Assembly (NCBI GenBank): GCA_964396595.1
Contig: CAYNFR010000016.1
Span: 1 to 64,000, forward strand
DNA: 64,000 nt
Direction: 5' to 3'
Source: CAYNFR01 sp964396595
GTDB lineage: Bacteria; Bacteroidota; Bacteroidia; Chitinophagales; Saprospiraceae
Shown piece after piece: positions 36,231-44,907 of the stretch (position 1 is its first letter; every line of letters starts with the position of its first letter). Made by a program: the position numbers and the translations under genes. Below the pieces are notes generated by a model. It saw only the letters and a program-made list of their open reading frames with translations, was not told the DNA's origin and made no database searches.

Positions 36231-37208
36231 TCATACGTGCGGCACTACTACTACTTTTCCTTTGACTTTTCGATTGATCATATCCCTCAGTGCAAGCGGT
36301 GTTTCATGGAGGGGGTAGACCTTGTCGATGTGCGGATTAATTTTTCCTTCTTGTAATAGCTGAATAAGATCGCGCACATTTTGTTGATGAATTTGTGGTT
36401 CTTTATAGACATGACTGCCCCAGAATACGCCGACTATTTCGCAGCCCTTGAGCAGGGGTAAGTTCATCGGGATGTTGGCGATACCCATCGGAAATCCCAC
36501 AATTAGAAGTCGGCCTCCCCACGCCATTGAGCGAAGTGCTTTTTCGGTAAACTCTCCTCCGACGGGGTCATAACAGATATTGATTCCTTTACCTTCGGTG
36601 ATTTCCTTGATCTTATCGCGAAGGTCTTCAGTGGAGTAGTTTATCAAATAATCTGCACCTTTCGCTCGACATAAGTCGAGTTTATCTTGGGAGGAGGCAG
36701 CAGCAATGACGATTGCTCCTTTGGCTTTAGCTATTTCAACGGCAGCGAGACCGACACCTCCTGCTGCGCCGAGGATTAGTACTACTTCGCCTTCCTTGAT
36801 CCTGCCACGTTGCACTAATGCGTGATAGCTGGTGCCGTAAGCCATCATGAAGGATGCTGCTACCTGATCGGGCATTCCGGGAGGGATCTTAACTGCTGAG
36901 GATTTATTGACAACTGCTTTTTCGGCGAATCCTCCTACCATTATTGCTCCGAATATTCGATCTCCCGGCGCGAATTCACTTACTTGCTCACCTACACTGA
37001 TCACCGTTCCGGCGATATCGCTACCCGGCACGAATGGCATGGGTGGTTTAAACTGATATAATCCCTGTATGATGAGTGTGTCAGGAAAATTGACGCTACA
37101 GGCATTGACCTTAATTAATAGGTCATTCTTACCTGGCAGGGGTTCTGCAATTTCTATCAGCTCAAGCTCTTCGGGCATTCCAAGTTTACTACATACTACA
37201 GCTTTCAT
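36231..37208 (-). CDS. NADPH:quinone reductase-like zinc-free alcohol dehydrogenase (MDR) family
   Basis: This 325-residue medium-chain dehydrogenase/reductase has a GroES-like N-domain (PGSDIAGTVISVG) and a Rossmann domain opening GAAGGVGLAAVEIAKAKGA (about 148-166). No structural-zinc cysteine cluster is present, consistent with quinone oxidoreductase or enoyl reductase members. As the promoter-proximal gene of the acyl-CoA operon it may act on enones or enoyl-CoA. An AGAGGAAAG segment just before the ATG is one of the few purine-rich ribosome-binding-like sites in the window. Confidence 0.85.
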   Translation of the reverse strand: MKAVVCSKLGMPEELELIEIAEPLPGKNDLLIKVNACSVNFPDTLIIQGLYQFKPPMPFVPGSDIAGTVISVGEQVSEFAPGDRIFGAIMVGGFAEKAVVNKSSAVKIPPGMPDQVAASFMMAYGTSYHALVQRGRIKEGEVVLILGAAGGVGLAAVEIAKAKGAIVIAAASSQDKLDLCRAKGADYLINYSTEDLRDKIKEITEGKGINICYDPVGGEFTEKALRSMAWGGRLLIVGFPMGIANIPMNLPLLKGCEIVGVFWGSHVYKEPQIHQQNVRDLIQLLQEGKINPHIDKVYPLHETPLALRDMINRKVKGKVVVVPHV

Positions 37209-37477
37209 ACTTTCCTCTTTTCTGAGCTTTAAAATTAAGGATTGTGGCTCTGGTGAAGGGGATTTATAATTTGCGAAATATATTGATCTTGCCTAGTGTC
37301 GAATTTGATGATTATGAGGCCGCTATGCTTTATGCTTCATCTGATTTGCTAAAGGAGCTGACTAAGGTGTGAGAAAACGGTCATGCGTTTTGGGTGCGGA
37401 CAATAATGGAACGCTGAGGACATGGATATGGCGGATTTTCTCAGATGGGGTATGTGTTACTCAGTGAGTCAAAATGA

Positions 37478-38147
37478 TCAAAAATGATTGTCATATTGTG
37501 AGATACGCCAAATGTTTGTAGCCTGGTTAGCCATCCATTGTTGTTTAGTGTCTATCCGAGAAGTATTCCAAAAATTATTTTATTTGGCTATTCTTTGAGT
37601 GTGTTCAATACTACTTTCGAGATGTTTATTGCGCTTCAATTCGCATCCGTCATTTCCAATATCTCTATTCGCAGTACTGTGCATTAAGCATAGGTTACTA
37701 GTCGATAGACAAATTGCTCATGCTTATGAGCATTGATTGATACCCATTGTTCTGATAATTTTTCTGGTATAATATGCGCAATGTTGAATCGATCACGATC
37801 AATATCATGCTTTACACCACCAAAAGGCAATTCTAAAGCAGCCAATATTCGTCATATGGTATGTGTGGTTGTAATCAATTTATCAAAGATGAAAGTGAAT
37901 TCTTGAACGTCTCTTAGTTAATAAGTAAATAGTCTGATATCAGAAAAGTTCCTTTCACGAATCTTTCTTAGGTGACGATTAAACGGTGTTTTGCTCGGGT
38001 AGGCTAAATAATAAAAAGACCTGAACAGTTTTATAAAATGTAGTTTCTCTAACTGATTATTTTGAGAGTGGTGGGTTTCGGTTTGACACAATTTTTGTTG
38101 AGTAAGTTTCTAAGTTCTTTCACCTGATCATAATTAGATAAAAGCAT
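37478..38147 (-). pseudogene. Decayed DUF262/DUF1524-like (GmrSD-type) restriction gene remnant
   Basis: Minus-strand translation gives protein-like text in three successive frames. The first opens MLLSNYDQVKELRNLLN (ATG at 38145-38147). The second holds FRSFYYLAYPSKTPFNRHLR, then ILAALELPFGG and FNIAHIIPEKLSEQW...FVYRL. The third has NRDIGND..ELKRN and QQWMANQATNIWRIS. Stops interrupt at 37918-37920, 37852-37854 and 37580-37582. The HIIP...W segment, NRxxGN, and final RQxWMAxxAxxIWRI pattern match my memory of the DUF1524 HNH-like domain. The original gene must have been longer, so internal parts are lost. Family call moderate; decay clear. Confidence 0.5.
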
Positions 38148-38177
38148 TTCTTCTTTGTAATATGAGTGTAGTTTACT

Positions 38178-38915
38178 TTATTTCCCCTTGTCTTTGGGCG
38201 ATTTACTGAAATGCTTGAGCATTATCACTTCTTGCGGTGTAAGATGTCTGAACCATCCACGGGGCAAGTCTTTTTTGGTGATACCCCCGTAGAATACTCT
38301 ATCAAGCTTTATTATTTCATATCCCAGATGTTGAAATATGCGGCGTACAATGCGGTTTTTGCCAATATGTAACTCTATACCTACTTCTGATTTATCTGAT
38401 CCTACGATCCAGTCTAGATCGTCAACCAGTGCGATTCCATCTTCTAATTCTAGACCGAGGCGGATAGCTTCGAGATGTTCGGAGCTGACCGGTTTATTTA
38501 ATACGACGTGGTATCTTTTTTTAACCCCGTATTTAGGATGAGTGAGTTTTTCTGCGAGATCACCGTCATTGGTAAGGAGTAACAATCCTGTGGTCAATCT
38601 GTCGAGTCTGCCGACAGGGTAGATGCGCTCTTTGATTTTGGGTTGAATGATATCCAGCACTGTTTTTCTGGATTTTTCATCGGAGGTTGTCGTTACGACG
38701 TTTTTGGGCTTGTTCATGATGACATAAACAAAGTTGCGGTTAGGTCTAATTTTTTTACCGTTATATTCTACGAGATCTTTAGGAGCGACTTCATAGGCAG
38801 GATTGGTTTCTACGGTGCCGTTCACACGGACTTTGCCAGACTTAATGATGTCTACCGCTTGTCGGCGAGAGCAGATACCACTGTGTGCGAGATATTTATT
38901 GAGTCGCATGTCCAT
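38178..38915 (-). CDS. rluB: Ribosomal large-subunit pseudouridine synthase, RluB/RsuA family
   Basis: The enzyme isomerises a uridine in 23S (RluB) or 16S (RsuA) rRNA. The 245 residues hold an N-terminal S4 RNA-binding domain (RLNKYLAHSGICSRRQAVDII) and the synthase domain with the catalytic signature GRLDRLTTGLLLLTNDG. The IGKNRIVRRIFQHLGY motif is typical of the RluB/E/F group. The basic C-terminal tail ends KSPKDKGK. It begins 3 bp after dnaB ends, so the two are co-transcribed. The RluB versus RsuA assignment is by likeness only. Confidence 0.9.
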   Translation of the reverse strand: MDMRLNKYLAHSGICSRRQAVDIIKSGKVRVNGTVETNPAYEVAPKDLVEYNGKKIRPNRNFVYVIMNKPKNVVTTTSDEKSRKTVLDIIQPKIKERIYPVGRLDRLTTGLLLLTNDGDLAEKLTHPKYGVKKRYHVVLNKPVSSEHLEAIRLGLELEDGIALVDDLDWIVGSDKSEVGIELHIGKNRIVRRIFQHLGYEIIKLDRVFYGGITKKDLPRGWFRHLTPQEVIMLKHFSKSPKDKGK

Positions 38916-38918
38916 AGG

Positions 38919-40433
38919 CTAGAAAGGTACGTCGTCTTCATCTAGGTTCATACGACTTGGTCTTATGATGTGAGCCGGCGCAGTAGGGTCTCTAAATCCG
39001 CCGTCGGTTGGCATTTTAAATCCGGTGCTACCCATATTTTCAAAGCGGACATATTGAGGCACGAATCTCAGGTTGACGGTTTCGAGAGAGCCGTTACGAT
39101 GCTTGGCGATGATGATTTCTGCCAGATCTTTTGGGGTGTCCATGTCGTCATTTTCATAATATTCCGGACGATAGATAAATGTAACGATATCGGCATCTTG
39201 CTCTATCGCACCCGATTCACGAAGATCCGATAGTACTGGACGCTTGTTTCCTCCTCGCGTTTCAACTGATCGGCTGAGCTGTGAAAGAGCTATTACAGGT
39301 ACATTCAGTTCCTTAGCCAAGCTTTTTAATGCGCGAGAGATAGAACTGATTTCTTGTTCGCGGTTACCTTTCTTTTGATTGGGCGCAGCAGTCATTAACT
39401 GAAGGTAGTCGATGATGATCAACTGTATATCATGATTTTGTTTTAGTCGGCGGCATTTAGCACGTAATTCGAATATATTAATCGCTGGTGTATCATCGAT
39501 GAATATCGGAATTTCGGCCATATTATCAACCGTCTGGTTGAGTCTTTTCCATTCATCCGAACTCAGTTGACCATTGCGCAGCTTACGGCTGTCAATACTG
39601 GCATCCATGGCGATAAGCCTCTGGACGAGCTGTGTATTGGCCATTTCTAATGAGAAAATGGCGACGGCTTTATGCAGAACAGCGGCATTTCGGGCGAGCG
39701 ATAAGGTAAAGGCAGTTTTGCCCATACCCGGTCTTGCTGCCACAATGATAAGATCAGAAGACTGCCAGCCCGATGTCACCTTGTCCAATTCTGCGAATCC
39801 TGTGGGAACACCTGTTATGCTCTCTTCCTTCTTTGATACCGCTTCGATTTCTTTTCGTGTCTTTACGGCAAGGGAGCTCAGGCGTTCGTAACCTGTATTG
39901 AGGTTATGGTCTGTTATCTCGTAAAGATTTCTCTCCGCGTCATCGAGAAGTTCGAATACATCTTTTTCATCTTCGAATGATCCCTTGATGGTCTGATTTG
40001 CAACCCGGATGAGTTCGCGCTGAATATATTTTTGGGAAACAATTCTTGCGTGATACTCTATATTGGCAGAAGAGGCAACCTTGTTAGTAAGCTCGATAAG
40101 GTAATTCAGACCGCCTACCTCTTCTAGTGATTTCGATTTCTTTAGTAGCTCGTGGACTGTAAGCAGATCTATAGGTTGGGACTTCTCGAATAGTTCTAGC
40201 ATCGCACTATAAATAGTACTATGCGCAGACTTATAAAAACTCTCGGGCTTCAATATTTCTATTACACTGGGCAGGCCATCTCTGTCAATCAGCATTGCGC
40301 CTATTACAGCCTCCTCGAGGTCGATGGCTTGTGGCATTATTCGGCCATAAAGAAGGGCATTAGCGTCTATGTCGGCTTTGACCGAGCGCATTTTAGTTCC
40401 CTCTATGGGTTTTAATGAAGAGCCTTCTGACAT
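38919..40433 (-). CDS. dnaB: Replicative DNA helicase
   Basis: DnaB is the hexameric 5'-3' helicase that unwinds DNA at the replication fork. The 504 residues contain the N-terminal collar domain (about 30-135) and the RecA-like motor with Walker A ARPGMGKTAF. The Walker B region is IIIDYLQLM and the arginine-finger-bearing C-terminal region includes LSDLRESGAIEQDAD and FIYRPEYY. No intein is present, although DnaB is a frequent intein site. It is the first gene of a two-gene operon with rluB. The 625 bp upstream hold no gene. Confidence 0.97.
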   Translation of the reverse strand: MSEGSSLKPIEGTKMRSVKADIDANALLYGRIMPQAIDLEEAVIGAMLIDRDGLPSVIEILKPESFYKSAHSTIYSAMLELFEKSQPIDLLTVHELLKKSKSLEEVGGLNYLIELTNKVASSANIEYHARIVSQKYIQRELIRVANQTIKGSFEDEKDVFELLDDAERNLYEITDHNLNTGYERLSSLAVKTRKEIEAVSKKEESITGVPTGFAELDKVTSGWQSSDLIIVAARPGMGKTAFTLSLARNAAVLHKAVAIFSLEMANTQLVQRLIAMDASIDSRKLRNGQLSSDEWKRLNQTVDNMAEIPIFIDDTPAINIFELRAKCRRLKQNHDIQLIIIDYLQLMTAAPNQKKGNREQEISSISRALKSLAKELNVPVIALSQLSRSVETRGGNKRPVLSDLRESGAIEQDADIVTFIYRPEYYENDDMDTPKDLAEIIIAKHRNGSLETVNLRFVPQYVRFENMGSTGFKMPTDGGFRDPTAPAHIIRPSRMNLDEDDVPF

Positions 40434-41058
40434 ACTAAATATTACAAAAAATTAAAATCCGAATTAATGGGAGGCCAAACATAAAACTTAATGTGCAGAT
40501 GATAAAACCCGGCATTTTTTTGCTCAAAAAATAAACGTGTATAACTATATGCCACATTGTGGATAACGCCATCACTATGTTAGTTACTCAATTTTGTCCC
40601 GACTATTTCTTTGAAACTCAATAAATATATGGAGATTTCTTTTAAATAGTAAAATATGTTAATGTGAATAATTTTCTGATGACCATACTTCGCTCCGCTC
40701 AAATGTGCTTTATCAATATTTCTTGTTGATACTTTAAGGGCTTTGTGGTTATGTCGTTGCTTAATATTTAAATATTTCTATGTATAATTTATTGATTTAT
40801 AGCATATTAAATCTTATGTCTGTGGCCTGTACGCATTTTCTGACATGATGATGGCTCATGATGTTTCTGTTCTCGACCTGTCAAGCTTAGATAATTGATT
40901 ATTAGGGTTTTATGACTATTTGCGCCGGGGGCGAATGACTTATTTGACGACATATCCGGTTGTGCTGAATATGGTAATAGCTTGATGTCATCGTCGCATC
41001 AGGCCGCTAAGTAGTTTTTAACATTGTGAGCCAGAATAGGATAGGGGGGCGGATAGTT
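40434..41058. other. 625-bp AT-rich region without a gene
   Basis: I looked for coding frames, tRNA-like T-arms and strong terminators and found none. It lies between the leftward mscS stop and the dnaB start, so it should contain the dnaB promoter, yet no convincing TAnnTTTG element can be placed. Decayed DNA like that downstream of rluB is possible but I could not find protein-like text. Confidence 0.4.
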
Positions 41059-41880
41059 TTATTCGCCTATATCGCCTAGTTCAACGCCTTCAGAGTAAGC
41101 CATCTGGACTTTATTCTTGTGAAATGCGTTTTTAATAGCTTGATTGAGTTCATAAGTTGCCGGCCAGAAATCATCGGGTAATACGAATGGTTTTACCCCT
41201 ACAGTGATGTAGTGGGTGTCATATTCTTCGATACCTATCTCCGGCTCCGGTGTCCGAAGAACGCGGGGGTTTTCCGCGACGACTGTTTCGAGAATAGATT
41301 TAACTTTTGGAAAGCTCTCCGCATAGGGTATGCCCACGCGTAATTCTAAACGTGTCATGCCTTTCTTCGAAAAATTCGTGACAATGTTCTCTGTGATTTG
41401 GCCATTGGGGATGATGAGTGATTTTAGTCCCGGTGTAACCATGATGGTATTGAATATCTGTATTTCTTCCACGCGGCCAAATTTATCTTCCACCTCTATC
41501 CAGTCTCCTACTTGGTAGGGCTTGAAAAGAAGAATAATGATGCCTGAGGCAAAATTTCCCAATCCCCCTTGCAATGCCAGCCCGACTGCAAATCCCGCAG
41601 CAGCCAGAATACCTACGATCGCGGTGAGGTCAAATCCCAATATTCCAGCAGCAATCAGTATGATCAACAGTTTGAGTAAATTAGAAACAAGAGAGGTCAT
41701 GAATGACTGAACACCTCCGGAGATGTTAGACTTGGTCAAGCTGATTTCGACCAGTCGCGTTAACTTGTTAGCGAGCCAGAAGCCCACCACTATGGTAATG
41801 ATGGCCATTGCCATACCAGGTGCAAATGAAATTATTGCGTCAATTGCTGACTTAAAGTAATGCTGAATATTAATTTCCAT
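41059..41880 (-). CDS. MscS family mechanosensitive channel
   Basis: This 273-residue inner-membrane channel releases solutes under hypo-osmotic stress. Three transmembrane helices occupy about 20-110; the pore-lining TM3 is Gly/Ala-rich (AAAGFAVGLALQGGLGNFASGI), as in E. coli MscS. The cytoplasmic beta domain (FKPYQVGDWIEVEDKFGRVEEI) and C-terminal alpha/beta domain follow. It starts immediately after the stop of the secreted protein gene (41881), so they are one transcript. Confidence 0.93.
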   Translation of the reverse strand: MEINIQHYFKSAIDAIISFAPGMAMAIITIVVGFWLANKLTRLVEISLTKSNISGGVQSFMTSLVSNLLKLLIILIAAGILGFDLTAIVGILAAAGFAVGLALQGGLGNFASGIIILLFKPYQVGDWIEVEDKFGRVEEIQIFNTIMVTPGLKSLIIPNGQITENIVTNFSKKGMTRLELRVGIPYAESFPKVKSILETVVAENPRVLRTPEPEIGIEEYDTHYITVGVKPFVLPDDFWPATYELNQAIKNAFHKNKVQMAYSEGVELGDIGE

Positions 41881-42564
41881 TTATTCGAGTTTGCGGTAAA
41901 ACCATTTTATGTTAGAAGGAATAGATTTAACTGCTTCTATCCGTTGTGAACGTGGAATGCTGAAATCTTCTCTTGAAGTGAAGATTTCCGAGAGACTTGT
42001 TTTCAGAATATTCCATCCTTCTGTCAGTACAAGATTGTAAAAGTGTGATTCACGGATCGGTGGAGAAGTATCGTGTTCAATAACACATTTGCCGGTAAGG
42101 CTAGTGGGCTTATTGACATAAAGGAAACTTAGAAAACTTCCATCGGTCAATGATGTGTAGTACAATTCATCGATCCAGTCTTTTAACTTCTCGTGTGTCA
42201 CCCCATATACTACGCCTCTGATGGTTTTATTCTGATAGATAAACAGATTCTTCACGGTAAGTGCTTCCGCGCTAGGGTCGCTCAATATGAGACTATTCTG
42301 ATCACACTCTATTAACAAGGTCTCCGGAATATCGGAGTACCACAGTGATTTATTCTGAATCTCGAGATTCTCCAGGCTGGTGAAGTTTAGTTGAAAGTAT
42401 CCGTCTTCTTTTATCGCGCCGAGGATAATGGGTCTGTCAAGGCCAAAGGGAAATGCAGCGATCTCTGCGACTCCTAGATCGTATTTTTGAATTTTACCAT
42501 TATGTTGACTATTCAATGTGATGATCCACAGCAATAGTGTCATTAATAAAGCTCCCCTTCGCAT
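41881..42564 (-). CDS. Secreted protein of unknown function upstream of mscS
   Basis: The 227 residues begin with a signal peptide (MRRGALLMTLLLWIITLNSQH). I do not recognise a family. The body mixes short beta and alpha segments and carries aromatic motifs near the end (IPSNIKWFYRKLE). Its stop abuts the mscS start with no gap, so translational coupling is likely, but no link to osmotic stress can be shown. Confidence 0.65.
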   Translation of the reverse strand: MRRGALLMTLLLWIITLNSQHNGKIQKYDLGVAEIAAFPFGLDRPIILGAIKEDGYFQLNFTSLENLEIQNKSLWYSDIPETLLIECDQNSLILSDPSAEALTVKNLFIYQNKTIRGVVYGVTHEKLKDWIDELYYTSLTDGSFLSFLYVNKPTSLTGKCVIEHDTSPPIRESHFYNLVLTEGWNILKTSLSEIFTSREDFSIPRSQRIEAVKSIPSNIKWFYRKLE

Positions 42565-42766
42565 GCTTGTTTAAAATACCTGGCCGCGAAGATAAGCGAG
42601 AACTCACTATTCCTCATGTCCTGAAATGTTAAGATTGCAATGGGTGGTTTATCTTTAATTGCCTTTGAAAATCTTTAAAAGAAAAGTCTATAGTGTAAAA
42701 TTTTATTTTAGCTGCATCAATTTAAACAATGTTTAAAACTAATTCACACAGCTATTCTACACCACC

Positions 42767-43351
42767 TCAGCCTGTCAATCTAGACAAAGCACTTTTTATC
42801 AGGGTTTCAATAGTCTGATCGGAAGTGGGTTTCAGATCTTCAAGTACTTTTTGGATACGTGCTTTTTGGAAGCCCAGTGCGATGAGCGCGTTAGTGGCTT
42901 CATCGATATTGGTATAACCGGGGCTAGTGGGAGAGGTATCGACGGGATCAAGTCCATAAACTTTGTCTTTTAAGTCTAGAATAATTCGCTTGGCCGTCTT
43001 CGGCCCGATACCTCTGACCTTCTTGAATGCACCATCGTTGTCCATTAAGATGGCGTTTTTTAATTCTCGTATGGACATGGAGGAAAGGACAATACGCGCC
43101 GTATTGGGGCCTACACCTGATACGGAGACCAAGAGCAAGAAGAGGTTTTTTTCTTCTTCTGTGCTGAAGCCCCACAAGGTCAAGGCATCCTCTGTTACAT
43201 GAAGGTGAGTATATAATAATGCGGAATCTGCCTTCTCAATCTGTGAAAAAGTCTGAAGCGTGATATTGATCATATACCCTACGCCATTGACATCTAGATA
43301 TACATGTGTGGCGGTTTTTGTTGCAAGTCGTCCAGATAAGTAAGCGTACAT
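42767..43351 (-). CDS. ruvA: Holliday junction branch migration protein RuvA
   Basis: RuvA tetramers bind four-way junctions and load RuvB for branch migration. The 194 residues have the N-terminal OB fold, the two helix-hairpin-helix motifs (LLVSVSGVGPNTARIVL and VRGIGPKTAKRIILDL), and the C-terminal RuvB-contacting domain (DEATNALIALGFQKARIQKVL). The length is normal. It stands alone and divergent from purD across about 180 bp; ruvB and ruvC are not in the window. Confidence 0.97.
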   Translation of the reverse strand: MYAYLSGRLATKTATHVYLDVNGVGYMINITLQTFSQIEKADSALLYTHLHVTEDALTLWGFSTEEEKNLFLLLVSVSGVGPNTARIVLSSMSIRELKNAILMDNDGAFKKVRGIGPKTAKRIILDLKDKVYGLDPVDTSPTSPGYTNIDEATNALIALGFQKARIQKVLEDLKPTSDQTIETLIKSALSRLTG

Positions 43352-43496
43352 ATTTCCATTTGAAGCACCAAAAGTACATATCTGTTACCATAGTACCGAT
43401 GTAACGGTCAATCAGCAATGATTTGTTAAGTGTAATCAAGGGACATATAATAATGCGTATTATCACAGCGATGAAAATTCGGTTCTAAAAATGTGA

Positions 43497-43504
43497 TACC
43501 TTCG
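43497..43504 (+). promoter_or_regulatory. Candidate -7 element TACCTTCG for purD
   Basis: TAnnTTCG, one base from the TAnnTTTG consensus, lies 24 bp before the purD ATG. A TTCGG about 20 bp upstream could serve as a -33 box. The same TTCG variant occurs before the parvulin gene at 44867. Confidence 0.35.
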
Positions 43505-43528
43505 CCGCTTTAATTTACCTGCCGCAGA

Positions 43529-44791
43529 ATGAATATTCTTCTACTCGGAAATGGAGGCCGTGAACATGCACTGGCGTGGAAGCTATCACAAAGCCCCTTA
43601 TGTACAACTCTTTATATCGCACCGGGAAATGCCGGCACTGCTTTGCTCGGTCGGCAGGTAGATATTGAAGTCACGGATTTTGAAGCATTAAAAACATTCA
43701 TTATCACTGAGGCAATTGAGATGCTAGTGGTAGGGCCCGAGAAACCATTGGTAGATGGTATAGAGGATTACTTCCGTGATCAATTGCCCGAACTCAAAGT
43801 TGTCGGTCCTTCTCAAGAAGGCGCTCAGATGGAGGGCAGTAAATCATATGCCAAGAGCTTTATGAAAGAGTATGGCATACCCACCGCAGCCTATATTGAA
43901 GTTAGTGCTGATAATCTAGACGAAGGTATCGCCCATATTTCATTGACAGACGGCCCGTATGTGCTAAAGGCAGATGGCCTTGCAGGCGGTAAGGGGGTGC
44001 TTATCATCGCAGATCGACAGGAGGCGATAGATGAGTTAAAGAATATGCTAGACGGGAAATTTGGCGTAGCAAGTCTGACTGTCGTTATAGAGGCATTCCT
44101 TAAGGGAATCGAGTTTTCGGTATTTGTGCTCACAGATGGTCAATCCTATCAAATACTGCCCGTAGCCAAAGACTACAAACGGATAGGGGAAGGGGATACC
44201 GGTCTCAACACAGGAGGTATGGGCGCCATTTCTCCTGTGACATTTGTCGATCATGAAATGATGAATAAGGTCGAAGAGCGCATTATAAGGCCTACGATCG
44301 CAGGATTGGCACACCGTGATATACGCTATGTGGGATTTATATTTTTGGGATTGATAGAAGTGAATGGAGAACCCTTTGTAATAGAATACAACTGCAGAAT
44401 GGGCGACCCGGAGACACAAGTGGTCATCCCGCGGCTGAGGAATGATTTGGTGAGTTTGTTATTGTCGCTCTATGACGGCAGCTTAAGTAAACAGCACATC
44501 CAAGAAGATGAACGTAGTGCCGCCACCGTCGTAATGGTATCCGGTGGGTATCCGGGGTCATTTGAAAAAGCTAAGCCGATTATATTGGCAGATGGTAAGG
44601 GTGCTATCGTATTCCATTCAGGAACGACACATAATGACGAAGGCGAACTAGTTACGAATGGAGGTCGAGTATTGGCATTGACATCGTATGGAGAGAATCA
44701 TTCAGAGGCGGTCGCCTCTTCATTGGCGCTAGCCGAGAGGATAGACTTTGAAGGCAAATACTTCAGGAGAGATATTGGATTTGATCTTTAA
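43529..44791 (+). CDS. purD: Phosphoribosylamine-glycine ligase (GAR synthetase)
   Basis: PurD joins phosphoribosylamine and glycine with ATP, the second step of purine synthesis. The 420 residues are standard length: N-domain opening LLGNGGREHALAWKL, then an ATP-grasp domain containing KADGLAGGKGV and the diagnostic NCRMGDPETQVV. The C-terminal domain has MVSGGYPGSF. It is monocistronic here, 115 bp before the parvulin gene; no other pur gene is near. Confidence 0.97.
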   Translation: MNILLLGNGGREHALAWKLSQSPLCTTLYIAPGNAGTALLGRQVDIEVTDFEALKTFIITEAIEMLVVGPEKPLVDGIEDYFRDQLPELKVVGPSQEGAQMEGSKSYAKSFMKEYGIPTAAYIEVSADNLDEGIAHISLTDGPYVLKADGLAGGKGVLIIADRQEAIDELKNMLDGKFGVASLTVVIEAFLKGIEFSVFVLTDGQSYQILPVAKDYKRIGEGDTGLNTGGMGAISPVTFVDHEMMNKVEERIIRPTIAGLAHRDIRYVGFIFLGLIEVNGEPFVIEYNCRMGDPETQVVIPRLRNDLVSLLLSLYDGSLSKQHIQEDERSAATVVMVSGGYPGSFEKAKPIILADGKGAIVFHSGTTHNDEGELVTNGGRVLALTSYGENHSEAVASSLALAERIDFEGKYFRRDIGFDL

Positions 44792-44866
44792 GCCTTTTGA
44801 CATACCGAACATAAACACTATGGCGTTAAATGACATACTGAAACTTTTAGGCCATCACACACGTAA

Positions 44867-44874
44867 TACGTTCG
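44867..44874 (+). promoter_or_regulatory. Candidate -7 element TACGTTCG for the folding-protein cluster
   Basis: It lies 33 bp upstream of the ATG at 44908. A TTTT run at 44845-44848, 18 bp before it, may be the -33 part. It would drive the cluster up to recO or beyond. Confidence 0.35.
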
Positions 44875-44907
44875 AAAAAGTGCATTTTTTTTTGATAAGA
44901 TTCTGAA

